This document shows positions 1 to 8,155 of a DNA stretch of 64,000 nt, piece after piece (the first letter of the stretch is position 1; each line of letters starts with the position of its first letter). This DNA comes from Bog-756 sp049517675 (GTDB taxonomy: Bacteria > Actinomycetota > Acidimicrobiia > Acidimicrobiales > RAAP-2): NCBI GenBank assembly GCA_049517675.1, contig JBEKRV010000013.1:1-64000 (forward strand), given 5' to 3'. A program made the translations under genes and the position numbers. The notes beneath the pieces were generated by a model. The model was not told the origin of the DNA and ran no database searches. It saw only the letters and a list, made by a program, of their open reading frames with translations.

Positions 1-114
1 CGGTGGCCATGGCGGCGGAGATACACCCGTTCCCATTCCGAACACGGCAGTTAAGCCCGCCAGCGCCGATGGTACTTGGGGGGTAGCCCCCTGGGAGAGT
101 AGGACGCCGCCGGG
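1..114 (+). rRNA. rrf: 5S ribosomal RNA (5' end just outside the window)
   Basis: The stretch carries the universal 5S core (cccattccgaacacggcagttaag and cagcgccgatggtact regions) and the 3' helix strand ending gccgccggg near 114. The 5' strand cggtgg pairs with this 3' strand; the expected first one or two C residues lie before base 1, so the gene is essentially complete but clipped. It is followed at once by a strong hairpin terminator, which marks the end of an rrn operon whose 16S and 23S genes should lie upstream of the window. Confidence 0.95.
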
Positions 115-122
115 ATTTCGTT

Positions 123-155
123 GACGATGCCCCCCGCTCTGCGGGGGGCATCGTC
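123..155 (+). terminator. rrn operon terminator hairpin
   Basis: A perfect 15-bp inverted repeat (gacgatgccccccgc / gcggggggcatcgtc) with a 3-nt tct loop lies 8 nt after the 5S end. There is no U-tract, as is common in high-GC actinobacteria. The remaining bases to 261 hold nothing else I can identify. Confidence 0.85.
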
Positions 156-261
156 GCGTACGGGACGGGGCCGGGGTGTCGCCCGGGTCGGGTGGACCGG
201 CCAGGGTCGGCCGGGGGCGTCGTCCGGGCCGGAAGGACGGTCCGGGGTCAGGCCGGAGTGT

Positions 262-1599
262 TCACGATCCGTCTCCGGCCATCCGTTGCAACGGCAGGTG
301 ACCGGAACGGCGGAGCTGGGCGAGGTCGACACGACGGATGGCGGGTATGTCGTTGGCCGCCTGCAACGTCGGGCCGCCATCCGTGGCCATGTCGACGATC
401 GGGCCGAGTCCGAGTCCGACACCGCTTCCGTAGAAGGGGGCGGAGCCGTAGTTGAACAGGCCGCCGTCGACCGCGGAGAACCAGTAGCCGCCCCCGTCGG
501 GCATCGCGGCCATGGAGACGATCGGCTGGTCGAGATGGACATCGCCTGCCGATCCGTAGAACGTCGCGTCGCCGTAGGAGAAGATGCCGCCGTCGGAGGC
601 GACGAGCCAGTACCCGCGGCCGTCGGGCGTGGCCGCCATGCCGACGATCGGCTGGTTGAGCGCGATGTCGCCCGCCGAGCCGTAGAACCCGGCATCGCCG
701 TAGGAGAAGATGCCGCCGTCGGAGGCGACGAGCCAGTACCCGCCCCCGTCGGGCGTCACCGCCATGCCGACGATCGGCTGGTTGAGCGCGATGTCGCCCG
801 CCGAGCCGTAGAAGGGTGCGTCACCGTAGGAGAAGATGCCGCCGTCGGAGGCGACGAGCCAGTACCCGCGCCCGTCTCGAGTCGCGGCCATGCCGACGAT
901 CGGCTGGTTGAGCGCGATGTCGCCCGCCGAGCCGTAGAAATCGGCGCTGCCGTAGGAGAAGATGCCGCCGTCGGAGGCGACGAGCCAGTAGCCGCCGTCG
1001 TTCCCGGTGGGGGTGATGGCGACGATGGGCTTGTTCAACTGGAGGTTCGACGCGTCACCGTAGTACCCGGCATCGCCGGCGTGGGCGACGTCACCGAACT
1101 GGTCGACCTGGTAGTAGCCGATCGCACCGGTTCCTGTCACCTGCACGGTGGTGCCGGTGGTGTCGGCCGATCCCTTGATCGTGATCGTCGCCGGCCGGCT
1201 GCCGAGGGCCCCGGGGTAGAAGTAGACATCCATCGAGCAGGAGGCCGACGGCACCAGGACGACCGTTGTGGTGCCGTTACCCGGGCAACTCGATTCCGGG
1301 ACGACCAGGTAGTCGTCGTCACCGGGCCCCGAGAAGCTCAGGCCGTCTCCCGCCATGTCGATCGTGTCGGTGCTGCCTCCGTTGTTGGTCACGACGAAGG
1401 TGTCGGGTCCGGTATAGGTCCCGAGCGTGGTTCCGCCGAAGGTCAGGCCGGTGGGCACGGTCCCGAGGACGGAGGGGCGGACAGGACTCGCGCCCGCGGT
1501 GCCCGTGCTGGCGATGACGAGGAGGGACGCCGTGGCCAGCAGTCCACTCATCGCCGTGGTGAGAAGTCGCTTCGTGGTACGACCCGTTGCCATCTTCAT
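262..1599 (-). CDS. Secreted protein: choice-of-anchor/Ig-like domain plus 42-residue beta-propeller-like repeats
   Basis: 445 aa. The start MKMATGRTTKRLL gives a classic Sec signal peptide (basic n-region, hydrophobic stretch, cleavage near TAGA-S, about residue 37). Residues about 45-165 form an all-beta domain of the choice-of-anchor D/Ig type (FVVTNNGGSTDTI ... TITIKGSADTTG). Residues about 170-420 are tandem 42-residue repeats built on GGYWLVASDGGIFSYGD and FYGSAGDIALNQPIVGM. Such repeats are frequent in secreted proteins of Acidimicrobiia; no biochemical function is known to me, and an extracellular propeller or adhesin-like role is inference. The reading frame stays open far upstream of residue 1, but only this start gives a signal peptide, and ggagatcggcggg precedes it. 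Confidence 0.85.
   Translation of the reverse strand: MKMATGRTTKRLLTTAMSGLLATASLLVIASTGTAGASPVRPSVLGTVPTGLTFGGTTLGTYTGPDTFVVTNNGGSTDTIDMAGDGLSFSGPGDDDYLVVPESSCPGNGTTTVVLVPSASCSMDVYFYPGALGSRPATITIKGSADTTGTTVQVTGTGAIGYYQVDQFGDVAHAGDAGYYGDASNLQLNKPIVAITPTGNDGGYWLVASDGGIFSYGSADFYGSAGDIALNQPIVGMAATRDGRGYWLVASDGGIFSYGDAPFYGSAGDIALNQPIVGMAVTPDGGGYWLVASDGGIFSYGDAGFYGSAGDIALNQPIVGMAATPDGRGYWLVASDGGIFSYGDATFYGSAGDVHLDQPIVSMAAMPDGGGYWFSAVDGGLFNYGSAPFYGSGVGLGLGPIVDMATDGGPTLQAANDIPAIRRVDLAQLRRSGHLPLQRMAGDGS
380..1110 (-). repeat. 126-bp tandem coding repeats
   Basis: The motif ccgtaggagaagatgccgcc recurs with exact 126-bp spacing (starting near 571, 697, 823 and 949), with more diverged copies on each side. 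Each unit encodes one 42-residue repeat of the secreted protein. Near-identical DNA suggests recent duplication or homogenisation. Confidence 0.9.
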
Positions 1600-1745
1600 C
1601 CCGCCGATCTCCGGTAGCCGGTCCACCGAGTGGCCGAATGGTAGCGGCGCCGAGCTACCTGACGAGTCGAACGGTCGCACCACGGCTCGCCGACCACAGG
1701 TCTCGCCGCTCAGGACGAGCCCGCCGCCCCGGGCGGCGCAGCCGC

Positions 1746-2579
1746 TCAGTTTGGCGGGGTCCCGAGTCCGATGCGTGACGGATCGGGAGCAGCCACGGCC
1801 CGGCGGTGGTCGCCGGCGATGGCCTGGACGACCCGGTAGGCGTTGAACCCGAGGGCGAGCTCGAGGCCCAGGTAGGCGGTGAAGAGTGCGATGCCCGCGG
1901 GGCGATCGACGACGAGCACCACCAGGGTCGCCGGGCCGACGAGACCGGCGGAGAGGAACAACAGCCATGCGTAGAGCACGCGACGGCGGTGGACATGGCC
2001 GGGCGGCAGACAGTCCCGGACGGCCTGGTAGGGCATCCACAGGTTCACCACGGGGACGAACCAGCATCCGACACCCCACCCCGGCGAGTGGCGGGCCGGG
2101 TAACCGAGGGCCTGTGCCACGCGGGCCGAGCGGTACTGCCAGACGAGGAAGATCACCTCGACGGCCACTGCCCCCAAGGAGACGGCCGAGAAGAGCTGGC
2201 TCCAGAGTGGCCTCGCCGGTTGCATCGGGGCGGTCTGGCCGAGGCTCGCCGCGTGGAGCACGAGGTGGAGCCAGTGCCAGAGCGCTCGGTAATAGCCGAT
2301 ACTGGCCCAATTGACCAACGTGGCGGCTGTGCCGATGACGACATAGATCCACACGGCCGCGGCGACGAAACCGTCCAGCCGGGCCTGTCCGGCCTGGAGG
2401 AGCAATGCGGAGGGTGATTGCGGCAGTCCGGCCGGGGGAGTCGGGGCTCCCATGGCCGAGGCATACCCACTCCACTGCTCGCCGGTCCACCATCTCCATA
2501 CCGGTTGACCGCTCGGGTCCGGGTACCATCCGGCGGGCGGAAGGGTGTGCTCGCCGGTCTGGTCCATTGGAGCCATCAT
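1746..2579 (-). CDS. DUF2510-DUF4328 membrane protein
   Basis: 277 aa. The N-terminus has the short DUF2510 motif (LPPAGWYPDPSGQPVWRWWTG), a cytosolic tag found before membrane domains in actinobacteria. The rest is a DUF4328-type bundle with about four membrane segments (WIYVVIGTAATLVNW, VSLGAVAVEVIFLVW, LFLSAGLVGPATLVVLVV, FTAYLGLELALGF) and the GWGVGCWFVPVVNLWMPYQ motif typical of that family. Function unknown. Two adjacent ATGs (2579, 2576) and a third at 2567 are possible starts; a GAGG lies just upstream. Confidence 0.85.
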   Translation of the reverse strand: MMAPMDQTGEHTLPPAGWYPDPSGQPVWRWWTGEQWSGYASAMGAPTPPAGLPQSPSALLLQAGQARLDGFVAAAVWIYVVIGTAATLVNWASIGYYRALWHWLHLVLHAASLGQTAPMQPARPLWSQLFSAVSLGAVAVEVIFLVWQYRSARVAQALGYPARHSPGWGVGCWFVPVVNLWMPYQAVRDCLPPGHVHRRRVLYAWLLFLSAGLVGPATLVVLVVDRPAGIALFTAYLGLELALGFNAYRVVQAIAGDHRRAVAAPDPSRIGLGTPPN

Positions 2580-2986
2580 GCCTCGTCCGGTCGACGTCCG
2601 GTCCTACCAGCGGCGACGACACCCGTACACCTCGGACCGGATCCACGGCGGTGTCCGCCATCCCACGGGAGCCGGGGGCGTCCCGTGGACCATGGAGAGT
2701 GCCTCCCCGGCGCGACCGGACGTACCGTCGGGACGCGGCGCGGATGTGACGGGAATGGGCCAAATGGGACGTCGGTCGTCGCGCCTCGATGGCGTAACAC
2801 CCTCCACCGACCCCGATCAAGGTGTAAATGGGGGTTGACGGACTGCTCGGTCAAGTGGACATGCGTGCACTCCAGGCAATCTCCCTTGACCAAATAGGGA
2901 CGCGGCGCGATGCTCCAATGCGTAGTGGCGGTCGCTGTGGCGAGGAAGCGGTGACCGTTCGATTCCGGCGAGAGGAATGGACCACC
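2580..2986. other. Intergenic region between divergent genes
   Basis: 407 bp between a leftward membrane gene and a rightward unknown gene. It is less G+C-rich around 2800-2915 (gtgtaaatgggggttgac, ttgaccaaataggg), where promoters are expected. A ttgacc at 2886 followed 17 nt later by gatgct is a weak plus-strand candidate. Short open frames here have no ribosome-binding site and I see no convincing gene. Confidence 0.5.
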
Positions 2987-4201
2987 ATGACCGAACCACT
3001 CGATCTGACGCCCGCGGCGTCGTTGCCCACCGAATTCGCCATCCACGAGGTGCTTGCCGCGCCCCGGACGACGGGGACGCCGCCGGCGCCGCCGAGCTTG
3101 GGTCCACTCGCGGCCTTCGTGGACAACTGGAGCGGCAACGGGTTCAACACGATCTTCCGGCCGGACAACAAGTTCTCGCCGACGGAGTTGCCGGTGCAGC
3201 CACCGCCCAACAACGACAACATCCTGGAGCTCAACCTCACGTCGGAGAACCTGTCGTTCTCGAAGAGTCTCGGATCCGTGCCCAATCGGGGGATGCTCCA
3301 ACGGGACCTCTTCCTGAACGGTGTGCCCTACCTGCAGGCGATCAACGACGTGACCACCGGGCAGAGCGTGGGGATCCACCTCGAGCCCGGACTCTGGGTG
3401 ATCGTCCCGGCTACACCGGATCCGCAACCCGGGGAGAGTCCGGCCCTCGGCGAGAGTCTCGTCCGGATGGCCTCGATCCCGCACGGGACGACGATCCTGG
3501 CGCAGGGCACGTCGACGGTGATCCCCGGCGCGCCGACGATCCCGCCGGCGCCGATCACGCCGTCGACTGCGACCCCGCCCGGCGGCACCGGGACCCCGAT
3601 CCGATTCGCCAGCCAGACGGCGGCCGACCAGACGACACCGCGCATCCCCCAGGACCTCACGGCGTTCATCGCCGCCGGAACGATCACCCAGGAGCTGTTG
3701 GACGATCCCAACGTCCTGTTGCGCAGGCACATCGATGGCCTGCGCATCACCTCGACCACCGCCATCAACATCTCGACCCACCCCGCGCTGCCGCTCTTCG
3801 GCGGAGGCAACGACGACATCGCGTTCCTGCTCGGGAATCCCGTCGCCGTGACCGATCCTGCCCCGAACCCGCCGGTGCAGAATGCACAGTCGATCGAACT
3901 GTCGGCGACGTTCTGGATCGAGACCGTCGAGCGCACGATCACGGTGGCCCCGTTCAGTCCGGGACAACCGCCGGTGCTGCACACACCGGACCCGACCCAC
4001 CCCGGCCAGCCGGTGCCGACGTTCCTCGTGAGGCCCCCGTTCCAGATCCTCGAGCCCCGTGAGATCACCTTCACGTCGACGCAGATCCAGTACTCGCAGC
4101 GGGTGATCCTCAATTTCAACGGCCTGAGCTGGCCGCACGTCTCCGTGGCCACCCTGGTGCCGGCGGCGCCCGTCCCGGTCCCTCCGACGGCCTGGACGTA
4201 G
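2987..4201 (+). CDS. Uncharacterised beta-rich protein, nitrobindin/lipocalin-like N-terminal barrel
   Basis: 404 aa, no signal peptide. The chosen ATG (MTEPLDLTPAASL) follows agagga by 8-10 nt; the frame is open for 53 codons upstream, but that part is arginine-rich and has no such site. Near residues 45-70 is LGPLAAFVDNWSGNGFNTIF, which resembles the LGPL...W-G-G opening of nitrobindin-like haem-binding barrels; later motifs include NRGMLQRDLFLNGVPYLQ and VRMASIPHGTTI. The C-terminal half is also beta- and proline-rich. I recall similar proteins in fungi and other bacteria but know no function. It lacks the cargo-loading peptide seen on the barrel protein at 44510-45235. Confidence 0.75.
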   Translation: MTEPLDLTPAASLPTEFAIHEVLAAPRTTGTPPAPPSLGPLAAFVDNWSGNGFNTIFRPDNKFSPTELPVQPPPNNDNILELNLTSENLSFSKSLGSVPNRGMLQRDLFLNGVPYLQAINDVTTGQSVGIHLEPGLWVIVPATPDPQPGESPALGESLVRMASIPHGTTILAQGTSTVIPGAPTIPPAPITPSTATPPGGTGTPIRFASQTAADQTTPRIPQDLTAFIAAGTITQELLDDPNVLLRRHIDGLRITSTTAINISTHPALPLFGGGNDDIAFLLGNPVAVTDPAPNPPVQNAQSIELSATFWIETVERTITVAPFSPGQPPVLHTPDPTHPGQPVPTFLVRPPFQILEPREITFTSTQIQYSQRVILNFNGLSWPHVSVATLVPAAPVPVPPTAWT

Positions 4202-4311
4202 GCGTCCGACGACCGGTTCGACGGGAAGGTCGGACAGGAGGATTCGACAGGAAGACCTGTCCGGACCCGGGCGCGGTCGGACCGGTCCGCGACCGTCGCC
4301 GACTGCGGTGC

Positions 4312-4779
4312 CTACCCGTCGGCGACGGTGCGGGCGAGGATTCCGAGCGTGGCCCGCAGTGCTCCCTCGGGGATGACCGGGAAGATGCCCGCCTCACGCC
4401 AGACCGGGTCGATCTCCGACCAGTCGTAGTAGCTGGTGACGAGGGTTCCCTCGTCGACCGGTTCGAGCGTGTAGCCGTAGACGTGTCCGATCGGCGGGCG
4501 GATGGCGCCGAGGATCGTCCAGGCGATCTCGCGATCGGGGACGAGGGCCGTGATGGTGACGGTCACGTCGTAGAGCCCCATCGGGTAGTCGTTGAGGGCC
4601 TCCCGGTCCATGTGCACGACGAAGGTGTCACCGACCTCTCCGACCGGTGACCCGGACGCCGACATGAGCATGCCGGAACTGTCGATGGCCACGTGGCCCT
4701 TCGGATCGGCGAGCACGGCGAAGATCGCGGCGGGATCGGCGGCGATGGTCCGCTGTACCTCGAATCGCTCGGTGGTCAT
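4312..4779 (-). CDS. SRPBCC-family (START/polyketide cyclase-like) protein
   Basis: 155 aa, cytosolic. It opens with MTTERFEVQRTIAADPAAIFAVLADP, the characteristic first strand and helix of the SRPBCC helix-grip fold, and ends with a long amphipathic helix (EGALRATLGILARTVADG). Family members bind small hydrophobic ligands; the ligand here cannot be read from sequence. The start is supported by aggatcacggg upstream. It converges with the preceding rightward gene across about 110 bp that contain an imperfect hairpin (ggacagg ... cctgtcc, near 4230-4260). Confidence 0.8.
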   Translation of the reverse strand: MTTERFEVQRTIAADPAAIFAVLADPKGHVAIDSSGMLMSASGSPVGEVGDTFVVHMDREALNDYPMGLYDVTVTITALVPDREIAWTILGAIRPPIGHVYGYTLEPVDEGTLVTSYYDWSEIDPVWREAGIFPVIPEGALRATLGILARTVADG

Positions 4780-4991
4780 CCCGTGATCCTGCCACGGAGA
4801 CCGGGGCTGCGCCCGTGGGCGGCGGCCCCCGGGGTCGGAGGGATCCGGGAGGTGCTGTCGCGGACCGGTTCGGTCCGGTCCGTGACTGGTAGCGTGGGCG
4901 TCAGGCGGCGGGTGTACCGTCCGGCACCGCGGGCCACGGATCCGCGGCCACGACCATGCGCCGCCGGGGCGATCGACGGAGGTCCGGGGCG

Positions 4992-6053
4992 ATGACGGCA
5001 GTCGACGGGCACGGTCGATCGAAGGTGGTGGGTCGGGTCGTCCTGGCGTCGACCCTGTGTCTGATGGGCTCCTTCGCCCCGCTCGCCGGGGTGGGTGCGG
5101 CCGCCGCCGATCCGACGACCGGGACGGTGCTCCCCGGCACGTCGTGCCCGGCGTTTCCGGCGGACAACGTGTGGAACACACCGATCACCGGGCTTCCGGT
5201 GGACCCGGCGAGCGCCACCTGGATGGCCTCGATGGATGCCTCGACCACCGACCTCCATCCCGACTACGGGCCGTCGCGCAACCCGAAGAAGCCGTACGGC
5301 ATCCCCTGGGAGATCGTCCCGGCCGGCACGCCGTTCACCACCGTGAAGTTCACCTACGCCACCGAGAGCGACCCCGGGCCGTATCCGCTGACGGCCACCA
5401 CCCCCGTCGAGTCGGGCTCGGACCGCCATGCGCTGATGGTCGACCCCGTCGCCTCGGCCACCTCGCCGGCGTGCACCCTGTTCGAGACGTTCGACACCCG
5501 TTACCACCCGAACGGCCGTTCCAAGGCAGGGTCCGGGGCGACCTGGGACCTCGAGTCCGATGCGCTCCGGCCGGCCGGTTGGACCTCGGCCGACGCCGCC
5601 GGGCTCCCGATCCTCCCCGGACTGGTGAACTACGACGAAGTCGCCTCGGGCACCATGGACCATGCCATCCGGTTCACGGCCACGTGCACGCAGGAGTCGT
5701 ACCTCTGGCCGGCCCGTCACGAAGCCGGCCAGGACGACCCGAACTGCCCGCCGATGGGAGCCCGGTTCCGGTTGAACGCCTCGTTCAGCCTGCCCGCGTC
5801 GTCGTGCAGCGCGTTCTGCCAGACGGTGATCACGACGATGCAGACGTACGGTCTGATCCTGGCCGACAACGGGAGCGACTGGTTCTTCCAGGGCACCTCC
5901 GACACCCGGTGGACCGCTGCCGAGGTCGACCAGCTCAAGCAGATCCCGGCGAGCCGGTTCGTGGCGGTCGACGAGTCGTGCCTGATGGTCGATCCGGACT
6001 CCGGGCAGGCCCTGCAGCCCGGCACCGCGGCGTACACCCAGGCCTGCGGCTGA
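4992..6053 (+). CDS. Secreted protein of unknown function
   Basis: 353 aa. The start MTAVDGHGRSK is preceded by ggaggt 9 nt upstream; a longer frame from 4956 lacks a site. A signal peptide (VVLASTLCLMGSFAPLAGVGAAAA) ends near residue 40. The mature part begins CPAFPADNVWNTPITGLPVDPAS and contains several cysteines (CPAF, CTLF, CTQ, CPP, CSAFC, CLM, C-terminal CG) that could form disulfides. I recognise related secreted actinobacterial proteins with the NVWNTPI motif but no known activity. A TAGCGT about 100 bp upstream is a possible -10. Confidence 0.8.
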   Translation: MTAVDGHGRSKVVGRVVLASTLCLMGSFAPLAGVGAAAADPTTGTVLPGTSCPAFPADNVWNTPITGLPVDPASATWMASMDASTTDLHPDYGPSRNPKKPYGIPWEIVPAGTPFTTVKFTYATESDPGPYPLTATTPVESGSDRHALMVDPVASATSPACTLFETFDTRYHPNGRSKAGSGATWDLESDALRPAGWTSADAAGLPILPGLVNYDEVASGTMDHAIRFTATCTQESYLWPARHEAGQDDPNCPPMGARFRLNASFSLPASSCSAFCQTVITTMQTYGLILADNGSDWFFQGTSDTRWTAAEVDQLKQIPASRFVAVDESCLMVDPDSGQALQPGTAAYTQACG

Positions 6054-6091
6054 GGTCGCCGGCCACGACCCGGGTGCGGCCCCGAAGGCGG

Positions 6092-6850
6092 TCAGGCGGT
6101 TCCGGCCGAGCGGGTGCGCTCGACGAGCTGGGCCACCACCATCACCGTGAATCCGACGAAGAAGACCCCTTCCATGATGGCGCCCAGGGTGTTGAGCAGG
6201 TAGGCCAGGCCCAGGAGCGGATAGGCGACGAACATTCCCCAGTAGAGGTGGTGGTAGGTGCGGGCGGTCCGGGTCCGGTCGTCGCGGGTGCGCCGGAACG
6301 CATGCACCAGGGCGACGGTGATCGCTCCGAACTCGATGATGCCGGCGACGACGTGCAGGTACTGGCTGAGCGGGAGCCGGAACGTCCACTCCATGTTCCG
6401 GCACACGGCATCGATGCCGTCCGCGCACCGCTCGGGGAAGAGACCGCCCAGGGACCCGCCGACGGCGAAGACCATCATCGCCAGCCACTCGCGGCGGCCG
6501 CCGGGGATGCTCCTGCTCCCTGCGGCCCAGAAGGCTCCGAGGAGGAGCACTCCGGAGAGGAAGTCGGCGTGCTGCATGAGTGAGGCGTACGGTTGGCCAC
6601 TCACCTCGAGGTTGCTGAACAGCTCGTCCGGCGAATGCATCAGGCCGGGTTTGAACGGGGCCACCACCCACCAGTTGTACGAGATCAACCCCGCGATCCC
6701 GAGGGTCCACGCCACCGTCGAACGGACCGTCGCAAGGTGTGCCGACGGCGCCGCGTCCGCCTGTCCGGCTCCGGGGGGAGGCGGGCGGGAGGACTCGCAC
6801 CGACCGGGAGGGCCCCCGGTCGATCCCGTCTCCGATCCGGGGCTCGCCAT
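6092..6850 (-). CDS. DUF998-like integral membrane protein
   Basis: 252 aa with about six or seven membrane segments (WTLGIAGLISYNWWVVAP, LLLGAFWAAGSR, LAMMVFAVGGSLGGLFPE, YLHVVAGIIEFGAITVALVHAF, GMFVAYPLLGLAYLL, VFFVGFTVMVVAQLV). The GLFPERCADG turn after segment 3 fits the DUF998 pattern. Function unknown. The ATG at 6850 (MASPGSETG) is chosen; a TTG at 6886 would add 12 polar residues. It converges with the secreted gene ending 39 bp away. Confidence 0.75.
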   Translation of the reverse strand: MASPGSETGSTGGPPGRCESSRPPPPGAGQADAAPSAHLATVRSTVAWTLGIAGLISYNWWVVAPFKPGLMHSPDELFSNLEVSGQPYASLMQHADFLSGVLLLGAFWAAGSRSIPGGRREWLAMMVFAVGGSLGGLFPERCADGIDAVCRNMEWTFRLPLSQYLHVVAGIIEFGAITVALVHAFRRTRDDRTRTARTYHHLYWGMFVAYPLLGLAYLLNTLGAIMEGVFFVGFTVMVVAQLVERTRSAGTA

Positions 6851-6919
6851 AGGGGGATGATCGCCGTCCCGGGCGCCGGTGTCCAATGTCCGACCGACCG
6901 GTGCCCTACGGCCGGTCGG

Positions 6920-8155
6920 TCACCACAGATCGTGCCCCCATGGTCGTCCCGGTGCGGGGCCCGGCGGACACGCGAAGACCCCGCTGCCCGTGTGGACGAG
7001 ATACGGGGAGAGGGCGTCGAGTCCGGCCAGCCGCTGCTGGATCGGGATGAACTGGTCAGCCGGGCTCTTCTGGAAGCAGATGAAGAAGAGGCCGGCGTCG
7101 AGCTCACCCGTGGTCGGGTCGATGCCGTCGAGGAAGCTGTAGCCGCGGCGGAGGATCGCCGCTCCGCCGTTGGTCACCGGCGAGGCCAGCCGGATGTGCG
7201 CGTTCACGGGGATCCGGGGCTGCCCGCTGCTGTCCAGGTAGCTGAGGTCGAGCGGGGCGTTCTCGTCCGCCTCACCGAGCGGAGCGCCCGTCGCCCTGAC
7301 CCGGCCGATGACCTGTTCCTGCTGGCCGAGCGTGCTGCGGTCCCATGCCTCGAGGTGGATGCGGATCCTGCGGGTCACCAGGTAGGTGCCTCCCAGCATC
7401 CACGGCTGGTCGTCCGCGTCGTCGACCCAGACGTGCTTGCGCATGGCGGCGTCGTCGGTCGGGACGAGATTGGCGGTGCCGTCGCGGAAGCCGAGGAGGT
7501 TGCGCGGGGCCGGCGACCCCGCCCCGGACGAGGCGGTGCGGCCGAATCCCACCTGCAGGTAGCGGATCGTCGCCGAACCGAGGGCGATCCGCGCCAGATT
7601 GTGGACGGCATGGAAGGCCACCTGGGGATCGTCGGCGCAGGCCTGGACGGCCAGGTCGCCGCCGCAGGTCGCCGGGTCCAACGCGTCGCCGGCGAACGCC
7701 GGTAGGTCTACGAGGACCCGGGGGCGCCGTCCCGCCAGCCCGAACCGGTCGTCGAACAGGGAGGGTCCGTAGCCGACGGTGACGGTGAGGTGTGACGCCG
7801 GGAGATCGAGCGCCTCCCCGGTGTCCGCCGGCGGGTCGAGCGTGCTCGACGGTCCGGCGAGCGCTCGTCCGGACGCCATCCGCTCGGACGCCGCGGTCCA
7901 CGAGGCGAGCAGCTCACGCAGTCCGGTCCGGTCGGTCGTGACGTCGAACGACGCGAACACCATCCGCTCCTGCTCGGGGGTGACGATGCCGGCCTGGTGC
8001 TCACCGTGGAAGGGGAGGGCGATGCCCGGGTGGGCACCCGAGGTGACCGCCCCCGCTGTGGTCGTGCCGGCGGCGACCACGGCGGCGGCGCCGGCGAGTC
8101 CGGTCCCGGCCAGCAGGCGGCGACGGCTGAAGGCGGGCCCGGAGGAACTGCTCAC
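6920..8155 (-). CDS. efeB: Tat-exported Dyp-type haem peroxidase EfeB
   Basis: 411 aa. The N-terminus SRRRLLAGTGLAGAAAVVAAG is a twin-arginine signal, so the folded haem enzyme is probably exported. Dyp-peroxidase hallmarks are present: GFRDGTANL (the GxxDG distal motif), an FQKSP stretch and a C-terminal LDALSPYLVHTGSGVFACPPG. In the EfeUOB system EfeB works with EfeO in iron uptake; release of iron from haem has also been proposed. The GTG start overlaps the stop of the upstream imelysin gene (GTGA), so the pair is translationally coupled. The C-terminus has no encapsulin cargo peptide. Confidence 0.93.
   Translation of the reverse strand: MSSSSGPAFSRRRLLAGTGLAGAAAVVAAGTTTAGAVTSGAHPGIALPFHGEHQAGIVTPEQERMVFASFDVTTDRTGLRELLASWTAASERMASGRALAGPSSTLDPPADTGEALDLPASHLTVTVGYGPSLFDDRFGLAGRRPRVLVDLPAFAGDALDPATCGGDLAVQACADDPQVAFHAVHNLARIALGSATIRYLQVGFGRTASSGAGSPAPRNLLGFRDGTANLVPTDDAAMRKHVWVDDADDQPWMLGGTYLVTRRIRIHLEAWDRSTLGQQEQVIGRVRATGAPLGEADENAPLDLSYLDSSGQPRIPVNAHIRLASPVTNGGAAILRRGYSFLDGIDPTTGELDAGLFFICFQKSPADQFIPIQQRLAGLDALSPYLVHTGSGVFACPPGPAPGRPWGHDLW

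Noticed and set aside
380..1110. CRISPR-like array from regular 126-bp repeats
   Set aside because: The repeats are in frame and encode 42-residue units; there are no unique spacers or cas genes.
1600..2820. Upstream extension of the secreted repeat protein
   Set aside because: The frame stays open, but it runs antisense-like through the DUF4328 gene region in another frame, is low-complexity, and would bury the signal peptide that begins at 1599.
2545..2838. Small rightward open frame in the 2.6-2.8 kb gap
   Set aside because: No ribosome-binding site or leaderless -10, and the composition is Pro/Arg/Gly-rich like other chance frames.
2987..4201. Second encapsulin cargo (nitrobindin-like N-terminus)
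   Set aside because: The C-terminus ends in a Pro/Val-rich tail (VPVPPTAWT) with no DGSLxIGxL peptide, and it is 40 kb from the shell gene.
6920..8155. Dyp peroxidase as a second encapsulin cargo
   Set aside because: It has a Tat signal and its C-terminus (PGRPWGHDLW) lacks the loading peptide; it pairs with EfeM instead.
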